A DNA stretch of 64,000 nucleotides, from positions 1-64,000 of the forward strand of contig JAYUJY010000194.1 of NCBI GenBank assembly GCA_043764895.1, in the 5' to 3' direction. Positions 33,690 through 42,913 of the stretch are shown here, in pieces. Both the position numbers and the translations under genes were made by a program. Below the pieces are notes generated by a model, which ran no database searches, was not told where the DNA came from, and worked only from the letters and a program-made list of their open reading frames with translations. This DNA comes from JAAFJU01 sp043764895. Lineage in GTDB: Bacteria; Cyanobacteriota; Cyanobacteriia; Leptolyngbyales; Leptolyngbyaceae. How positions within the stretch are numbered: the stretch's first letter is position 1; every line of letters begins with the position of its first letter.

Positions 33690-34760
33690 TCACTCCTCAT
33701 CCCAATCCTCCATCTTCCCCTTCATCACCTGCACCGACTGTTGTTGGTGACGGCGGGATTCGGCCCGGTACTTCGACTTCAGTTTTGGCTCATAGGTCAC
33801 TTCACCGTTCGCCTGCGACTTCTGCTTCAAGGCCGTCTCTCCATGACTTTGATTCGCGAGCTGCGCACTCCAAGTCTTTGCCTCTTCCACAAACAATCGG
33901 TACAAATCATAGCGTTCCCAAGTGCCCCGAACCGCGCAGTGAGGTTCATCCAAGTGAAAACAGTTGCTAAACTGACACCCTTTTTTCGCCTGCCGCGATC
34001 GAACCTCCGGAAAAAATCGCATCAGTTCCTGTGGAGTAGAGGTCAAATCCGGCTGATTAAACCCCGGCGTATCGGCCAGCAATCCGCCTTCCGGCAACTC
34101 AAACAGTTCCACATGACGGGTGGTATGCCGTCCCCGCTCTAGCTTTCCTGACACTTCAGACGTCCGCAAATCCACCGCTGGAATCAGCACATTAATCAAA
34201 CTCGACTTTCCCACGCCCGACGGACCCGACACCACCGTAACCCGATCGGCCAGCCGCTTGGCGACATCCTGAATCCCGAGCGACGTATAAACACTGATGA
34301 AAACAGGATCGTAGCCCCAAGCCTGCAATCGATCGCGCCATGCCTCCCGGTGAGGCGTGGGGATCAAGTCACTTTTACTCAAACATAGACAAACTTCTAT
34401 GCCCGTTGATTCGGCCTTGACCAAGAATCGACTCAACTGCGTAATGTCCAGCGCAGGCTTAGCCAAAGCAAACACTAGCAAAATCTGGTCTGCATTCGCC
34501 ACCGGAGGCCGATCGAGTTCAGATACCCGCGTCAAGACCTGAAAAATAGCACCGCGCCGACTGTCCCAATCCGGTTCTTCCACCCAAACCCGATCGCCCA
34601 CCATGACGCGCTGACCAATTTTTTTAAGGCGCGATCGACGGGTACACAGTAAGGGCGGCAAGTCACCCGTCCCCACCTCCGCACCAAACCTCACCCAGTA
34701 ATAATTAGCCTGGACCGCAACAACAATGCCCTCTAAGGGGGTTACCACAGGCGGCGTCAC
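33690..34760 (-). CDS. rsgA: Small ribosomal subunit biogenesis GTPase
   Basis: RsgA is a circularly permuted GTPase that checks 30S maturation. The G motifs occur in the permuted order: LSKSD (128-131, SKSD for NKxD), then G1 GPSGVGKSS at 179-187, then DTPG at 230-233. An OB fold precedes them (GIVVAVQANYYWVRF). Zinc ligands are Cys262, Cys267, His269 and Cys275. A basic C-terminal tail of about 60 residues rich in Lys and Gln is longer than in E. coli. The start codon overlaps the tusA stop by four bases, so the two are translationally coupled. Confidence 0.95.
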   Translation of the reverse strand: MTPPVVTPLEGIVVAVQANYYWVRFGAEVGTGDLPPLLCTRRSRLKKIGQRVMVGDRVWVEEPDWDSRRGAIFQVLTRVSELDRPPVANADQILLVFALAKPALDITQLSRFLVKAESTGIEVCLCLSKSDLIPTPHREAWRDRLQAWGYDPVFISVYTSLGIQDVAKRLADRVTVVSGPSGVGKSSLINVLIPAVDLRTSEVSGKLERGRHTTRHVELFELPEGGLLADTPGFNQPDLTSTPQELMRFFPEVRSRQAKKGCQFSNCFHLDEPHCAVRGTWERYDLYRLFVEEAKTWSAQLANQSHGETALKQKSQANGEVTYEPKLKSKYRAESRRHQQQSVQVMKGKMEDWDEE

Positions 34761-35005
34761 GGACAGCGAACCGAGAGTGCAAAAAAGCTCCCTCGATCGT
34801 CCAAGTTTTCGATGCCGTATCCTTCCATCCGCAGGCTATCCGGAACTTGCTCAATCGGTTCACCCGCGTCGAGCAACACTTCAAGAAGCTGTCCGGAAGC
34901 CATTTGATCGAGTTTCAACTTCGTTCGCACAAAGTTAATCGGGCAAGGTGTCCCGCGTAGATCAAGAGACGCATCGGCTGGATGGGTTGGATTAAGCGTT
35001 GACAT
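34757..35005 (-). CDS. TusA-like sulfurtransferase
   Basis: A small sulfur-carrier protein of the TusA family; relatives pass persulfide sulfur to tRNA thiolation or other pathways. The 82-residue product carries the active-site Cys21 in RGTPCPINFVRTKL, where CPIN replaces the usual CPxP, and the rest follows the family fold (GQLLEVLLDAGEPIEQVPDSL). It lies between dnaJ and rsgA. The family call is firm; the specific partner is not known. Confidence 0.9.
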   Translation of the reverse strand: MSTLNPTHPADASLDLRGTPCPINFVRTKLKLDQMASGQLLEVLLDAGEPIEQVPDSLRMEGYGIENLDDRGSFFALSVRCP

Positions 35006-35049
35006 GATGTGTGACCAGACTTAGATTGCCAAACTTATGATTGCCAGAC

Positions 35050-36180
35050 TTAATTACCGAAGATCTTACCAAACAACCCTTCCACTGGGCCTTTGCCGAC
35101 TCGATCGCCTCGGAGCTTGGCCAGTTTTTCCAAGAGTTCGCGCTCGTCAGACCCCACTTTTTTCGGAATCTCCACCGAAACCAGCAGCAAATGATTGCCG
35201 CGACTCACCGGGTTGCCCAGACGAGGAACGCCCTTCCCTTCTAGCGTCACCACCGTCCCTGGCTGAATCCCAGCCGGAACATCAACCATCTCATCGCCAT
35301 CAACGGTCTTGACTTCTAGATGCGCCCCCAAAATAGCTTGGAGGTAGCTAATTTTCAACTCCGACAAGATGTTAATCCCATCGCGCTTGAAATTGGCATC
35401 CTCATTCACAAACAAATAGACGTACAGATCCCCAGGTGGTCCCGCGCGCATCCCTGCATCCCCTTCACCCGACACCCGCAGCCGGGTGCCATTGTCCACA
35501 CCCGCTGGCACCGTAATCTTCAGCTTCTTGCTCTTCTGAACTTGACCGCTACCGGAACAAATCTCACATTTATCTTCAATCACTTGCCCCGTCCCCGTAC
35601 AGGTCGGGCAAACCGAAACTTGCGTAAAGCTACCAAAGGGCGTTCGCGTCGCTCGTCGCACTTGCCCAGAACCTGAACAAGTCGGACAGGTACGAGGTCG
35701 GGTTCCAGACTTTGCACCCGACCCCGTACAGCCCCCACAGGTTTCCAGATGACTAATCGAAATCTCCCGCTCTTTCCCAAAGACGGCATCTTGAAAGTCC
35801 ACCTTCAGGTCTAGCCGCAAATCATCGCCCCGAGTCGGACCACCACGACGACGGGTCTGCTGCTGTTGCTGACCGCCTGCAAACCCCCCAAAGAAGCTCT
35901 CAAAAATGTCCGAGAAGCCACCCATGTCACCCATGTCAGGCGCATAGCCACCGCCGCCACCGCCCAGCCCTGCTTCACCAAACTGGTCGTAGCGAGCACG
36001 GGTTTCTGGCTCAGATAGGACTTCGTAAGCCCGATTAATTTCCTTGAAAGTCTCCTCCGCACCCGGATCCTTATTCACATCAGGGTGGAATTTCCGCGCC
36101 ATCCGATGAAAGGCTTTTTTAACATCGTCTTTGTCTGAGTTCCGGGAAACACCAAGGGTTTCGTAATAATCACGCGCCAT
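35050..36180 (-). CDS. dnaJ: Chaperone DnaJ (Hsp40)
   Basis: Co-chaperone that hands unfolded proteins to DnaK and stimulates its ATPase. The 376-residue protein has the J domain with HPD (residues 1-70), a Gly-rich region with GGFSDIFESFFGGFAG, four CxxCxGxG zinc motifs (CGGCTGSG, CPTCSGSG, CPTCTGTG, CEICSGSG), and the C-terminal client-binding part. This is a full type I DnaJ. It is downstream of dnaK on the same strand with a gap of about 190 bp, and tusA follows. Confidence 0.97.
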   Translation of the reverse strand: MARDYYETLGVSRNSDKDDVKKAFHRMARKFHPDVNKDPGAEETFKEINRAYEVLSEPETRARYDQFGEAGLGGGGGGYAPDMGDMGGFSDIFESFFGGFAGGQQQQQTRRRGGPTRGDDLRLDLKVDFQDAVFGKEREISISHLETCGGCTGSGAKSGTRPRTCPTCSGSGQVRRATRTPFGSFTQVSVCPTCTGTGQVIEDKCEICSGSGQVQKSKKLKITVPAGVDNGTRLRVSGEGDAGMRAGPPGDLYVYLFVNEDANFKRDGINILSELKISYLQAILGAHLEVKTVDGDEMVDVPAGIQPGTVVTLEGKGVPRLGNPVSRGNHLLLVSVEIPKKVGSDERELLEKLAKLRGDRVGKGPVEGLFGKIFGN

Positions 36181-36366
36181 AGTTCGGAGTACTGTCTAGG
36201 GGAGCAGTTGGGGGAGCATTACCAGGGTATCGAATCAAGAATGCCCAATGGAATGCGTAAGGGGGAGGGAAAACCGACCCATGTCTACCAGATTCCATCG
36301 AGCATACGCTAAGACAGCGCCACAGGACGTGTCTAAATGACAGACAACTCGATCGCTAACATAGGT

Positions 36367-38490
36367 TTAGTCGATCGCCTCATAATCAGCCGTAATCGTG
36401 GCATCTTGATCGAACTCTATATCGTCCTCAAACGGATTAGCAAAGGGATTGGTATCAACGCGGATGGTTTCATCCTGAGACCCCTTGGCCAAATCGTCTA
36501 AGGCGATCGCAAAGGGATCACTCACATCTGGCGCAGCTTGACGAGGCGTGGAAGCCACTGGAGCCGCCGCTGGAGCTGGGGGAGCACTTGGAGCCGATGG
36601 GACTGATGGGTTAGAAGAGATGCCAGACGACGTGCTACCTGAGAAAGTGCTGCCCGAGAAGGTGCCACCCGAGGTAGTCCCAGAGTTCTGGTAAACCGCT
36701 GACCCGAAGGCATAGAGCACCTGTTGAGTCGCTTCGAGATAGCTCTTGAAGGACTCTAGGGGAATCTCTGAGTCAGAGATAGCCGCCTTCAGTGCAGCTA
36801 CCTTAGCAGCGGCGTCAAGCTTCAGATCTTCATTGATCAGCTCTCCATTGTCACGGAGGGTGGATTCGTAGGAGTAGAACAGGCTTTCGGCACTGTTTTT
36901 GAGATCCACCAGTTCCTTTCGCTGAGAATCTTCATCGGTATAAAGTTCAGCCTCTTTCCGCATCCGATCGACTTCGTTTTGGCTCAGACCGCCGCTGTTC
37001 GTAATCTCGACGCTCTGCTCACGTCCAGTCCCCTTATCCCGAGCCGAGACTTTAAGAATACCATTGGCATCGATTTCAAAGCTCACCTCGATTTGAGGTA
37101 CCCCACGCGGCGCAGGAGGAATCCCAGAGAGTTGGAACTTCCCGAGACTTTTGTTATCCCGAGCCATCGCCCGTTCCCCTTGGAGCGGATGAATTTCCAC
37201 CGAGGTTTGACCATCGGTGGCAGTGGAGAAGGTTTGAGTCCGGCTGCTAGGAATGGTGGTGTTGCGCTCAATGATTTTGGTGAAGACTTCGCCCAAGGTT
37301 TCGATGCCCAGAGAGAGCGGCGTCACGTCAAGCAGCAAGACATCCTTCACTTCACCGCCTAACACCCCAGCCTGAATTGCCGCGCCTAGGGCCACCGCTT
37401 CATCCGGATTCACCGATCGATCGGCGGATTTCCCGTTACAGAATTTTTTCAGCGCCTCTTGGACCGCCGGAATCCGGGTAGAGCCGCCCACTAGAATAAT
37501 TTTATCCAGACCCTCGACGGTCATTCCGGCATCTTTGAGGGCCATCGCCATGGGATCCAACGTGCCCTGAACCAACGTCGCCACCAGTTCCTCAAACTTC
37601 GCCCGAGTCAAATCCACTTCTAAGTGCTTTGGACCCGACGCATCGGCGGTGATAAACGGGAGATTAATAGACGTACTCGTTGTCCCAGACAGCTCAATCT
37701 TGGCGCGTTCTGCGGCTTCCCGGAGACGTTGGAGGGCCATCTTATCGATCGACAGGTCGAGACCCTCCTGCTGCTTGAACGTGTCCGTTAGCCAACGCAC
37801 CACGACGGCATCAAAGTCATCCCCACCCAAATGGTTGTTGCCCGACGTGGCTTTAACTTCAAAGACCCCATCGCCCAACTGCAAAATCGAGACATCAAAC
37901 GTCCCGCCGCCCAAGTCAAAGACCAACACAATCTGATCGAGATCCTGCTTGTCCATGCCGTAGGCCAAAGCCGCCGCCGTGGGTTCGTTAATGATTCGGA
38001 GGACTTCTAAGCCTGCGATCGTCCCTGCATCTTTCGTCGCCTGACGCTGGGCATCACTGAAGTAAGCCGGAACGGTAATCACGGCTTGGGTCACTTCCTC
38101 GCCCAGATAGTTCTCAGCATCCTGCTTCAGCTTCTGCAACACCATGGCAGAGACTTCTTGAGGCGTGTAGTTCTTGCCGCGAATCGCAACGTCCACCGTG
38201 CCATCTTTGCCGTTTACGCAAGTGTAGGGAGACCGGGAGCGCTCTTCTTCGGTGTCATCCCATCGCCGACCGATGAAACGCTTGATGCTGAAGACCGTAT
38301 TTTCGGCATTGGTCACGGCTTGGCGCTTGGCCAACTGACCGACGAGGCGATCGCCCGCTTTGCCAAATCCCACAATGCTCGGAGTCGTTCGTCCGCCTTC
38401 AGAGTTGGCAATCACCGTCGGCTGCCCGCCCTCTAGAACCGCAACACAACTGTTGGTGGTTCCCAAATCGATTCCAATAACTTTTCCCAT
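36367..38490 (-). CDS. dnaK: Chaperone DnaK (Hsp70)
   Basis: ATP-driven Hsp70 chaperone. From MGKVIGIDLGTTNSCVAVLEGG at 38490 the product has 707 residues. Nucleotide motifs include VFDLGGGTFDVSIL and VGGSTRIPAVQ; the substrate domain has the DVTPLSLGIETLG start. The tail is longer than usual: about 110 residues rich in Gly, Ser and Thr (SGGTFSGSTFSG), then a Pro/Ala stretch, ending with acidic FEDDIEFDQDATITADYEAID. The length is close to DnaK1 of other cyanobacteria. An in-frame upstream start to 38634 is not used, since it lacks the family start. It lies between grpE and dnaJ. Confidence 0.97.
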   Translation of the reverse strand: MGKVIGIDLGTTNSCVAVLEGGQPTVIANSEGGRTTPSIVGFGKAGDRLVGQLAKRQAVTNAENTVFSIKRFIGRRWDDTEEERSRSPYTCVNGKDGTVDVAIRGKNYTPQEVSAMVLQKLKQDAENYLGEEVTQAVITVPAYFSDAQRQATKDAGTIAGLEVLRIINEPTAAALAYGMDKQDLDQIVLVFDLGGGTFDVSILQLGDGVFEVKATSGNNHLGGDDFDAVVVRWLTDTFKQQEGLDLSIDKMALQRLREAAERAKIELSGTTSTSINLPFITADASGPKHLEVDLTRAKFEELVATLVQGTLDPMAMALKDAGMTVEGLDKIILVGGSTRIPAVQEALKKFCNGKSADRSVNPDEAVALGAAIQAGVLGGEVKDVLLLDVTPLSLGIETLGEVFTKIIERNTTIPSSRTQTFSTATDGQTSVEIHPLQGERAMARDNKSLGKFQLSGIPPAPRGVPQIEVSFEIDANGILKVSARDKGTGREQSVEITNSGGLSQNEVDRMRKEAELYTDEDSQRKELVDLKNSAESLFYSYESTLRDNGELINEDLKLDAAAKVAALKAAISDSEIPLESFKSYLEATQQVLYAFGSAVYQNSGTTSGGTFSGSTFSGSTSSGISSNPSVPSAPSAPPAPAAAPVASTPRQAAPDVSDPFAIALDDLAKGSQDETIRVDTNPFANPFEDDIEFDQDATITADYEAID

Positions 38491-38670
38491 AACAAATTTG
38501 AGGTAGGTAGGCGCAAGGCCGAGGTGAATAGCTGGACTGAGCCGTATCTGGATGGATCGATGACAAAGTTTATAACGAGAGGCCACGAAGGATCGCAATC
38601 CCCCATAAAAACAATATTCCTCAAAACTTTGCAAATCCCAACAGGGTCAACAGAAATAATTTTAGAACGA

Positions 38671-38734
38671 GTCTAGATCCTGATGAACAGACCTAAATCC
38701 AGAAGCATAGGTTTGGCCGATTCATCAGGATTTT
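38671..38734. terminator. Long hairpin between grpE and dnaK
   Basis: ATCCTGATGAA (38677-38687) and TTCATCAGGAT (38721-38731) form a perfect 11-bp stem, with a further inner ACCTA/TAGGT pairing. On the minus strand it lies between the grpE stop and the dnaK start, so it could stop or process the message between them. There is no clear T run on that strand. Confidence 0.5.
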
Positions 38735-38779
38735 AGCTGTATTTGGAGATACATTGACGGGCAGAGTTTCAACCAAACG

Positions 38780-39478
38780 CTATCCTTCTGTCGAGGAACC
38801 TTCTTCCGGGGCTGCGGCAACTTTCACCCGAGCATGACGAATTACCCGATCGCCCATCATGTAGCCCCGAATGAGTTCCTGCATCACGGTGCCTTCTGGA
38901 TGATCCGCCGTTGGTTCACTCATCAGCGCCTCATGGAGGTTGGGATCAAACTCCTTCCCTTCAGAGCGCATGGGCGAGACGCCAATTTTTTTAAGCTGGG
39001 CCACCATGTCTTTGTAGACGCCTTGGTAGCTGTTTTGAATCACCGTCTCACCCTCTGTTTGGGGCTTAACGAACGATCGTGCTCGCTCAAAGTTATCAAC
39101 CACTGACAATAAACCCGTCACCGTGGAAATCTTGACTTGAGCTTCGATATTTTCTTTCTCTTGCTGGGTCCGACGACGGAAATTTTCAAAATCAGCGGCG
39201 AGCCGAAGATATTGATTTTTGTACTCCTCAGCCTCTGTTTTCAAGACTTCGCATTCGCGATCCTTGACCGCATAGGTCGATCGCAACTCCATGAAAGCCG
39301 CTTCGTAGTCCGTGTCATCGGCGGTATCCAATGACGCCTGGGATGAGTCTGTATCAACGACTGCATTGACCACAACAGCCTCTTGAGACCCAAACGGAGC
39401 CGCTAGCCGATCGCCGTCTTCATCGGAGATATCCAGCAGTTCCTCAACCGTTTCAACTTGATTTTCTTCACCCATCAT
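38780..39478 (-). CDS. grpE: Nucleotide exchange factor GrpE
   Basis: Releases ADP from DnaK. The 232-residue product has an acidic, disordered start (MMGEENQVETVEELLDISDEDGDRL), a long coiled coil around KTEAEEYKNQYLRLAADFENFRRRTQQEKE, and the beta-rich head with LHEALMSEP, GTVMQELIRGYMMGDRVIRHARVKVA, the family signature. The ATG at 39478 is chosen because GAGG lies eight bases upstream; an earlier in-frame start at 39493 is possible. Divergent from pilB; a perfect inverted repeat sits in the shared promoter region. First gene of the grpE-dnaK-dnaJ-tusA-rsgA set. Confidence 0.95.
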   Translation of the reverse strand: MMGEENQVETVEELLDISDEDGDRLAAPFGSQEAVVVNAVVDTDSSQASLDTADDTDYEAAFMELRSTYAVKDRECEVLKTEAEEYKNQYLRLAADFENFRRRTQQEKENIEAQVKISTVTGLLSVVDNFERARSFVKPQTEGETVIQNSYQGVYKDMVAQLKKIGVSPMRSEGKEFDPNLHEALMSEPTADHPEGTVMQELIRGYMMGDRVIRHARVKVAAAPEEGSSTEG

Positions 39479-39571
39479 GCACATTTCCCTCACTTATGAA
39501 ACCGTTCACGCGTCTGTATATTGTGCCCGATCGAGGCAGAGGTTGGAAAACCTTTCTATGACAAATTAGGA

Positions 39572-39606
39572 TCTTATTAAGATTTTGGGGCAATATCTTA
39601 ATAAGA
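39572..39606. promoter_or_regulatory. Perfect inverted repeat in the grpE/pilB divergent region
   Basis: Twelve-base arms TCTTATTAAGAT and ATCTTAATAAGA (39572-39583 and 39595-39606) are separated by 11 bp. The geometry resembles a dimeric operator such as CIRCE (9-bp arms, 9-bp spacer), though the bases differ from it. It lies 94 bp upstream of grpE and 39 bp upstream of the pilB start, so it could govern either or both. Confidence 0.6.
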
Positions 39607-39644
39607 AAGCCGCACCTGTTCCCACCCATTCGACCCCATCAACT

Positions 39645-41636
39645 ATGACGAACACCCCCTCGCAGCGACGCGCACTCATTGTCCAGAACGGCTTTTCACC
39701 GTTTGGGAACAAGCTAATTCAATCCGGCTACGCCAATCAAGAGCAAATCCAAAAGGCGCTCATGGATAGCCGTCGCTCAGGGAAACCTCTGACCGAGGCG
39801 ATCGAACTCATCACTGGACAGCAGCTTTCACCCGACTTGCTGCGCCAGTATAAGAAGCAGCAACTCTTTGAGCTTAAGATTCTTTACGGGGTCGAATCCC
39901 TTGATCCGGAAGTCAACCAAATTGCCAACACCCAAATTGGTCAACTCATTGACGCCCTCATTCCCATCGACGTCTGCCGCCGCTACCAACTTGTCCCCCT
40001 CTCTCAAACCGACAACCATCTCCTCGTGGCGATGGTCTACCCAGACAACCTCGACGCCCAAGATGACCTCAACCGCATTCTCCGCGCCAAGGGCTTAACC
40101 CTCCAACGCCTTGTCATCACCAACGAAGACTACAACCGCCTCATCTCCCAGTACCTCGACGAACGGGTTCAAAAAGACCAGCAGGCCGAACAGCAAGCCC
40201 GTGTGGACGTGAAAGCGGAACTCGAAGGACTCGAAGACTACGCCGAACTTCAAGAGGGCAGTGCCGAAAACGTCGATCTCGATTCCGTAGGAGATGCCGA
40301 CGCAGCACCGATCGTCGCCCTTGTCAACAAGATTCTAATCAAAGCGCTCCAGACTGGGGTTTCTGACATCCACGTCGAACCTCAAGAAGAATATCTTCGG
40401 ATCCGATTTCGTAAAGATGGAGTGCTTCAAGAAGCCTTTGAGCATCTACCGAAGAAAATCATTCCTTCCGTCACCGCCCGTTTTAAGATCATTTCCGAAC
40501 TCGACATTGCCGAACGCCGCGCCCCTCAAGATGGCCGGATTCGCCGCGTCTTCGAGGGCCGCAAAATCGACTTCCGGGTCAGTACGTTGCCCAGTAAGCA
40601 CGGTGAAAAAGTTGTGCTGCGGATTTTGGATAACTCCGTAACTCAGCTCGGTCTCGACAAACTGATTCAAGACCAGGCATCCCTGGAAATGGTTCAGGAA
40701 ATGGTGCGTCGGCCCTTTGGTCTCATCCTCGTCACGGGTCCTACGGGATCTGGGAAAACCACCACGCTCTACTCCGCCCTCGCCGAACGAAACGAACCCG
40801 GCGTCAACATCAGTACGGCAGAGGATCCGATCGAGTACAGTCTCCCCGGTCTGACCCAAGTTCAAGTCATCCGCGAGAAAGGCATGGACTTTGCCGCCAT
40901 CCTTCGCGCCTTCCTTCGTCAAGATCCCGATGTCATCTTGATCGGAGAAACCCGTGACCGAGAAACAGCCAAGACCGCTATTGAAGCTGCACTGACGGGG
41001 CACCTAGTTCTAACCACCCTGCACACCAATGATGCCGCCGGAGCGATCGCACGACTTGATGAAATGGGGGTGGAACCCTTCATGGTTTCGGGCGCACTCA
41101 TCGGCGTAGTCGCCCAGCGTCTGGTCCGTCGAGTCTGCGACGAATGCTGCGTCTCCTACAACCCCAGCCCTGAGGAACTCGCACGCTTTGGACTCACAAC
41201 CTCCCGCGACACCCAGCTCACCCTTTACAAAGCCAACTCTCTCACCCCCCAAGGAATCCAGAGCGCCCGCAGTCAGGGGAATCTCTGCCAGAAATGTGGC
41301 GGAGTGGGCTACAAAGGACGCTGCGGAGTCTATGAAGTTATGCGGGTCAATGAACGACTCCAAGTCCTCATCAACGAAGGGACCCCGAGCGACCAGCTCA
41401 AGGAAGCCGCCGTGGAAGAAGGAATGCAAACCCTGCTAGCCTACAGCCTCAACCTGGTCCGTCAAGGTCTGACCACTTTAGAAGAAGTCGAACGAGTCAC
41501 CTTTACCGACACGGGCGTAGAATCTGAGATGCGCGCAAAACGTAAAAGCGTGCTGTCTTGCCGAACTTGCAACGCAGAATTGAAGCAAGAATGGCTAGAG
41601 TGCCCGTACTGCCTCACTTCCCGATTCCAGGACTAG
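39645..41636 (+). CDS. pilB: Type IV pilus extension ATPase PilB
   Basis: Hexameric ATPase that powers pilus assembly and, in these organisms, gliding and DNA uptake. The 663-residue product has a PilZ-like/GSPII_E N-terminal region (about 60-190), Walker A GPTGSGKTTT near 365, GETRDRETA as Walker B-type and zinc Cys pairs at CDECC and CQKCGGVGYKGRC. An additional C-terminal ribbon CRTC...CPYC lies in the last 25 residues. I chose the ATG at 39645 (MTNTPSQRRA) because the frame before it overlaps the inverted repeat. pilT follows, 55 bp on. Confidence 0.96.
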   Translation: MTNTPSQRRALIVQNGFSPFGNKLIQSGYANQEQIQKALMDSRRSGKPLTEAIELITGQQLSPDLLRQYKKQQLFELKILYGVESLDPEVNQIANTQIGQLIDALIPIDVCRRYQLVPLSQTDNHLLVAMVYPDNLDAQDDLNRILRAKGLTLQRLVITNEDYNRLISQYLDERVQKDQQAEQQARVDVKAELEGLEDYAELQEGSAENVDLDSVGDADAAPIVALVNKILIKALQTGVSDIHVEPQEEYLRIRFRKDGVLQEAFEHLPKKIIPSVTARFKIISELDIAERRAPQDGRIRRVFEGRKIDFRVSTLPSKHGEKVVLRILDNSVTQLGLDKLIQDQASLEMVQEMVRRPFGLILVTGPTGSGKTTTLYSALAERNEPGVNISTAEDPIEYSLPGLTQVQVIREKGMDFAAILRAFLRQDPDVILIGETRDRETAKTAIEAALTGHLVLTTLHTNDAAGAIARLDEMGVEPFMVSGALIGVVAQRLVRRVCDECCVSYNPSPEELARFGLTTSRDTQLTLYKANSLTPQGIQSARSQGNLCQKCGGVGYKGRCGVYEVMRVNERLQVLINEGTPSDQLKEAAVEEGMQTLLAYSLNLVRQGLTTLEEVERVTFTDTGVESEMRAKRKSVLSCRTCNAELKQEWLECPYCLTSRFQD

Positions 41637-41691
41637 TCGTTCAATCCTAAAAATTTTTACATCCCCAACATCCAAACAGGAGACTAAAACC

Positions 41692-42786
41692 ATGGAACTG
41701 ATGATCGAAGACTTGATGGAACAGCTCATTGAAATGGGTGGATCCGACCTTCACCTCACTGCCGGACTTCCCCCCTATTTCCGCATTAGTGGGCACCTTC
41801 AGCCCATTAGCGATCAAATTCTTAGCTCTGAAGAATGCCAACGCCTCATCTTCAGTATGCTGAACAACACCCAGCGTAAAAACCTGGAGCAAAACTGGGA
41901 ACTGGATTGCTCCTATGGGGTCCGAGGTCTAGCTCGGTTCCGTGTCAATGTCTACAAAGATAGAGGCACCTACGCCGCTTGTTTGCGCGCACTCAGTTCC
42001 AAAATCCCCAACTTTGACAAGCTCGGACTGCCCGATGTCGTGCGAGAAATGTCGGAGAAACCTAGAGGATTAATTCTTGTAACGGGTCCAACGGGATCCG
42101 GCAAGACCACCACCCTAGCGGCCATGATCGATTTGATCAACCGGACCCGCGCCGAGCACATCCTTACCGTCGAAGATCCGATCGAATTTGTCTACGAACC
42201 TATCAAGAGCTTGATTCACCAACGTCAACTCGGCGAGGATACCAAGAGCTTTGAAAACGCCTTGAAAGCCGCACTCCGGGAAGATCCAGATATCATTCTG
42301 GTGGGAGAAATGCGGGATTTGGAAACCGTTTCTCTCGCCATCAGTGCCGCCGAAACGGGTCACTTAGTCTTCGGCACCCTGCACACCAGCTCCGCCTCTC
42401 AAACGGTCGATCGGATGATCGATGTCTTCCCCGCCGAGCGCCAAACCCAAATTCGCGTTCAGCTCTCCAACTCTCTCGTCGCGGTCTTCAGCCAAACCCT
42501 AGTGCCGAAGAAAAATGTCAAACCGGGCGAATTTGGTCGGATCATGGCCCAGGAAATCATGATTATCACTCCAGCTATTTCCAACCTCATCCGAGAAGGA
42601 AAAACGGCGCAGATTTACTCAGCGATCCAAACAGGCGGAAAACTGGGAATGCAAACCCTCGAAAAAGTCCTCTCTGACCAATACAAACAAGGCTTAATAA
42701 CCTTCGAGGCGGCCATGTCCAAGACCTCCCGGCCCGATGAACTCCAGCGTCTGATCGGAGGAACCCCTGCCAACGCTGGGCGATAA
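41692..42786 (+). CDS. pilT: Type IV pilus retraction ATPase PilT
   Basis: Powers pilus retraction and so twitching and phototaxis. The 364-residue product has Walker A GPTGSGKTTTLA near 130-141, VGEMRDLETVSLAISAAETGHLVFGTLHTSS, and the KMRTLEK-like end GMQTLEKVLSDQYKQG. Start is MELMIEDLMEQL with purine-rich AGGAG and ACTAAAACC before the ATG. Length matches PilT. Second gene of the pilBTC set. Confidence 0.97.
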   Translation: MELMIEDLMEQLIEMGGSDLHLTAGLPPYFRISGHLQPISDQILSSEECQRLIFSMLNNTQRKNLEQNWELDCSYGVRGLARFRVNVYKDRGTYAACLRALSSKIPNFDKLGLPDVVREMSEKPRGLILVTGPTGSGKTTTLAAMIDLINRTRAEHILTVEDPIEFVYEPIKSLIHQRQLGEDTKSFENALKAALREDPDIILVGEMRDLETVSLAISAAETGHLVFGTLHTSSASQTVDRMIDVFPAERQTQIRVQLSNSLVAVFSQTLVPKKNVKPGEFGRIMAQEIMIITPAISNLIREGKTAQIYSAIQTGGKLGMQTLEKVLSDQYKQGLITFEAAMSKTSRPDELQRLIGGTPANAGR

Positions 42787-42913
42787 CGCCCTGATGATGA
42801 CTTAGACGATCGTCTGAATCTCGTCTAAACCCCTGAGATCTGTTTCAATCCAAACGATTGAGCCTAGAATCAACATCGAGCCACCGTTCCATGACTCCAT
42901 AGGACCTAGACCC

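Noticed and set aside
33554..33970. 138-codon plus-strand frame opposite rsgA
   Set aside because: Pro/Ser/His-rich antisense of a clear gene.
38491..38634. N-terminal extension of dnaK
   Set aside because: All DnaK proteins start at MGKVIGIDLGTT; the extra 48 codons have no family sequence.
35050..39478. CIRCE-type heat-shock operator for the chaperone genes
   Set aside because: No TTAGCACTC with inverted copy is present; the inverted repeat near grpE has other bases.
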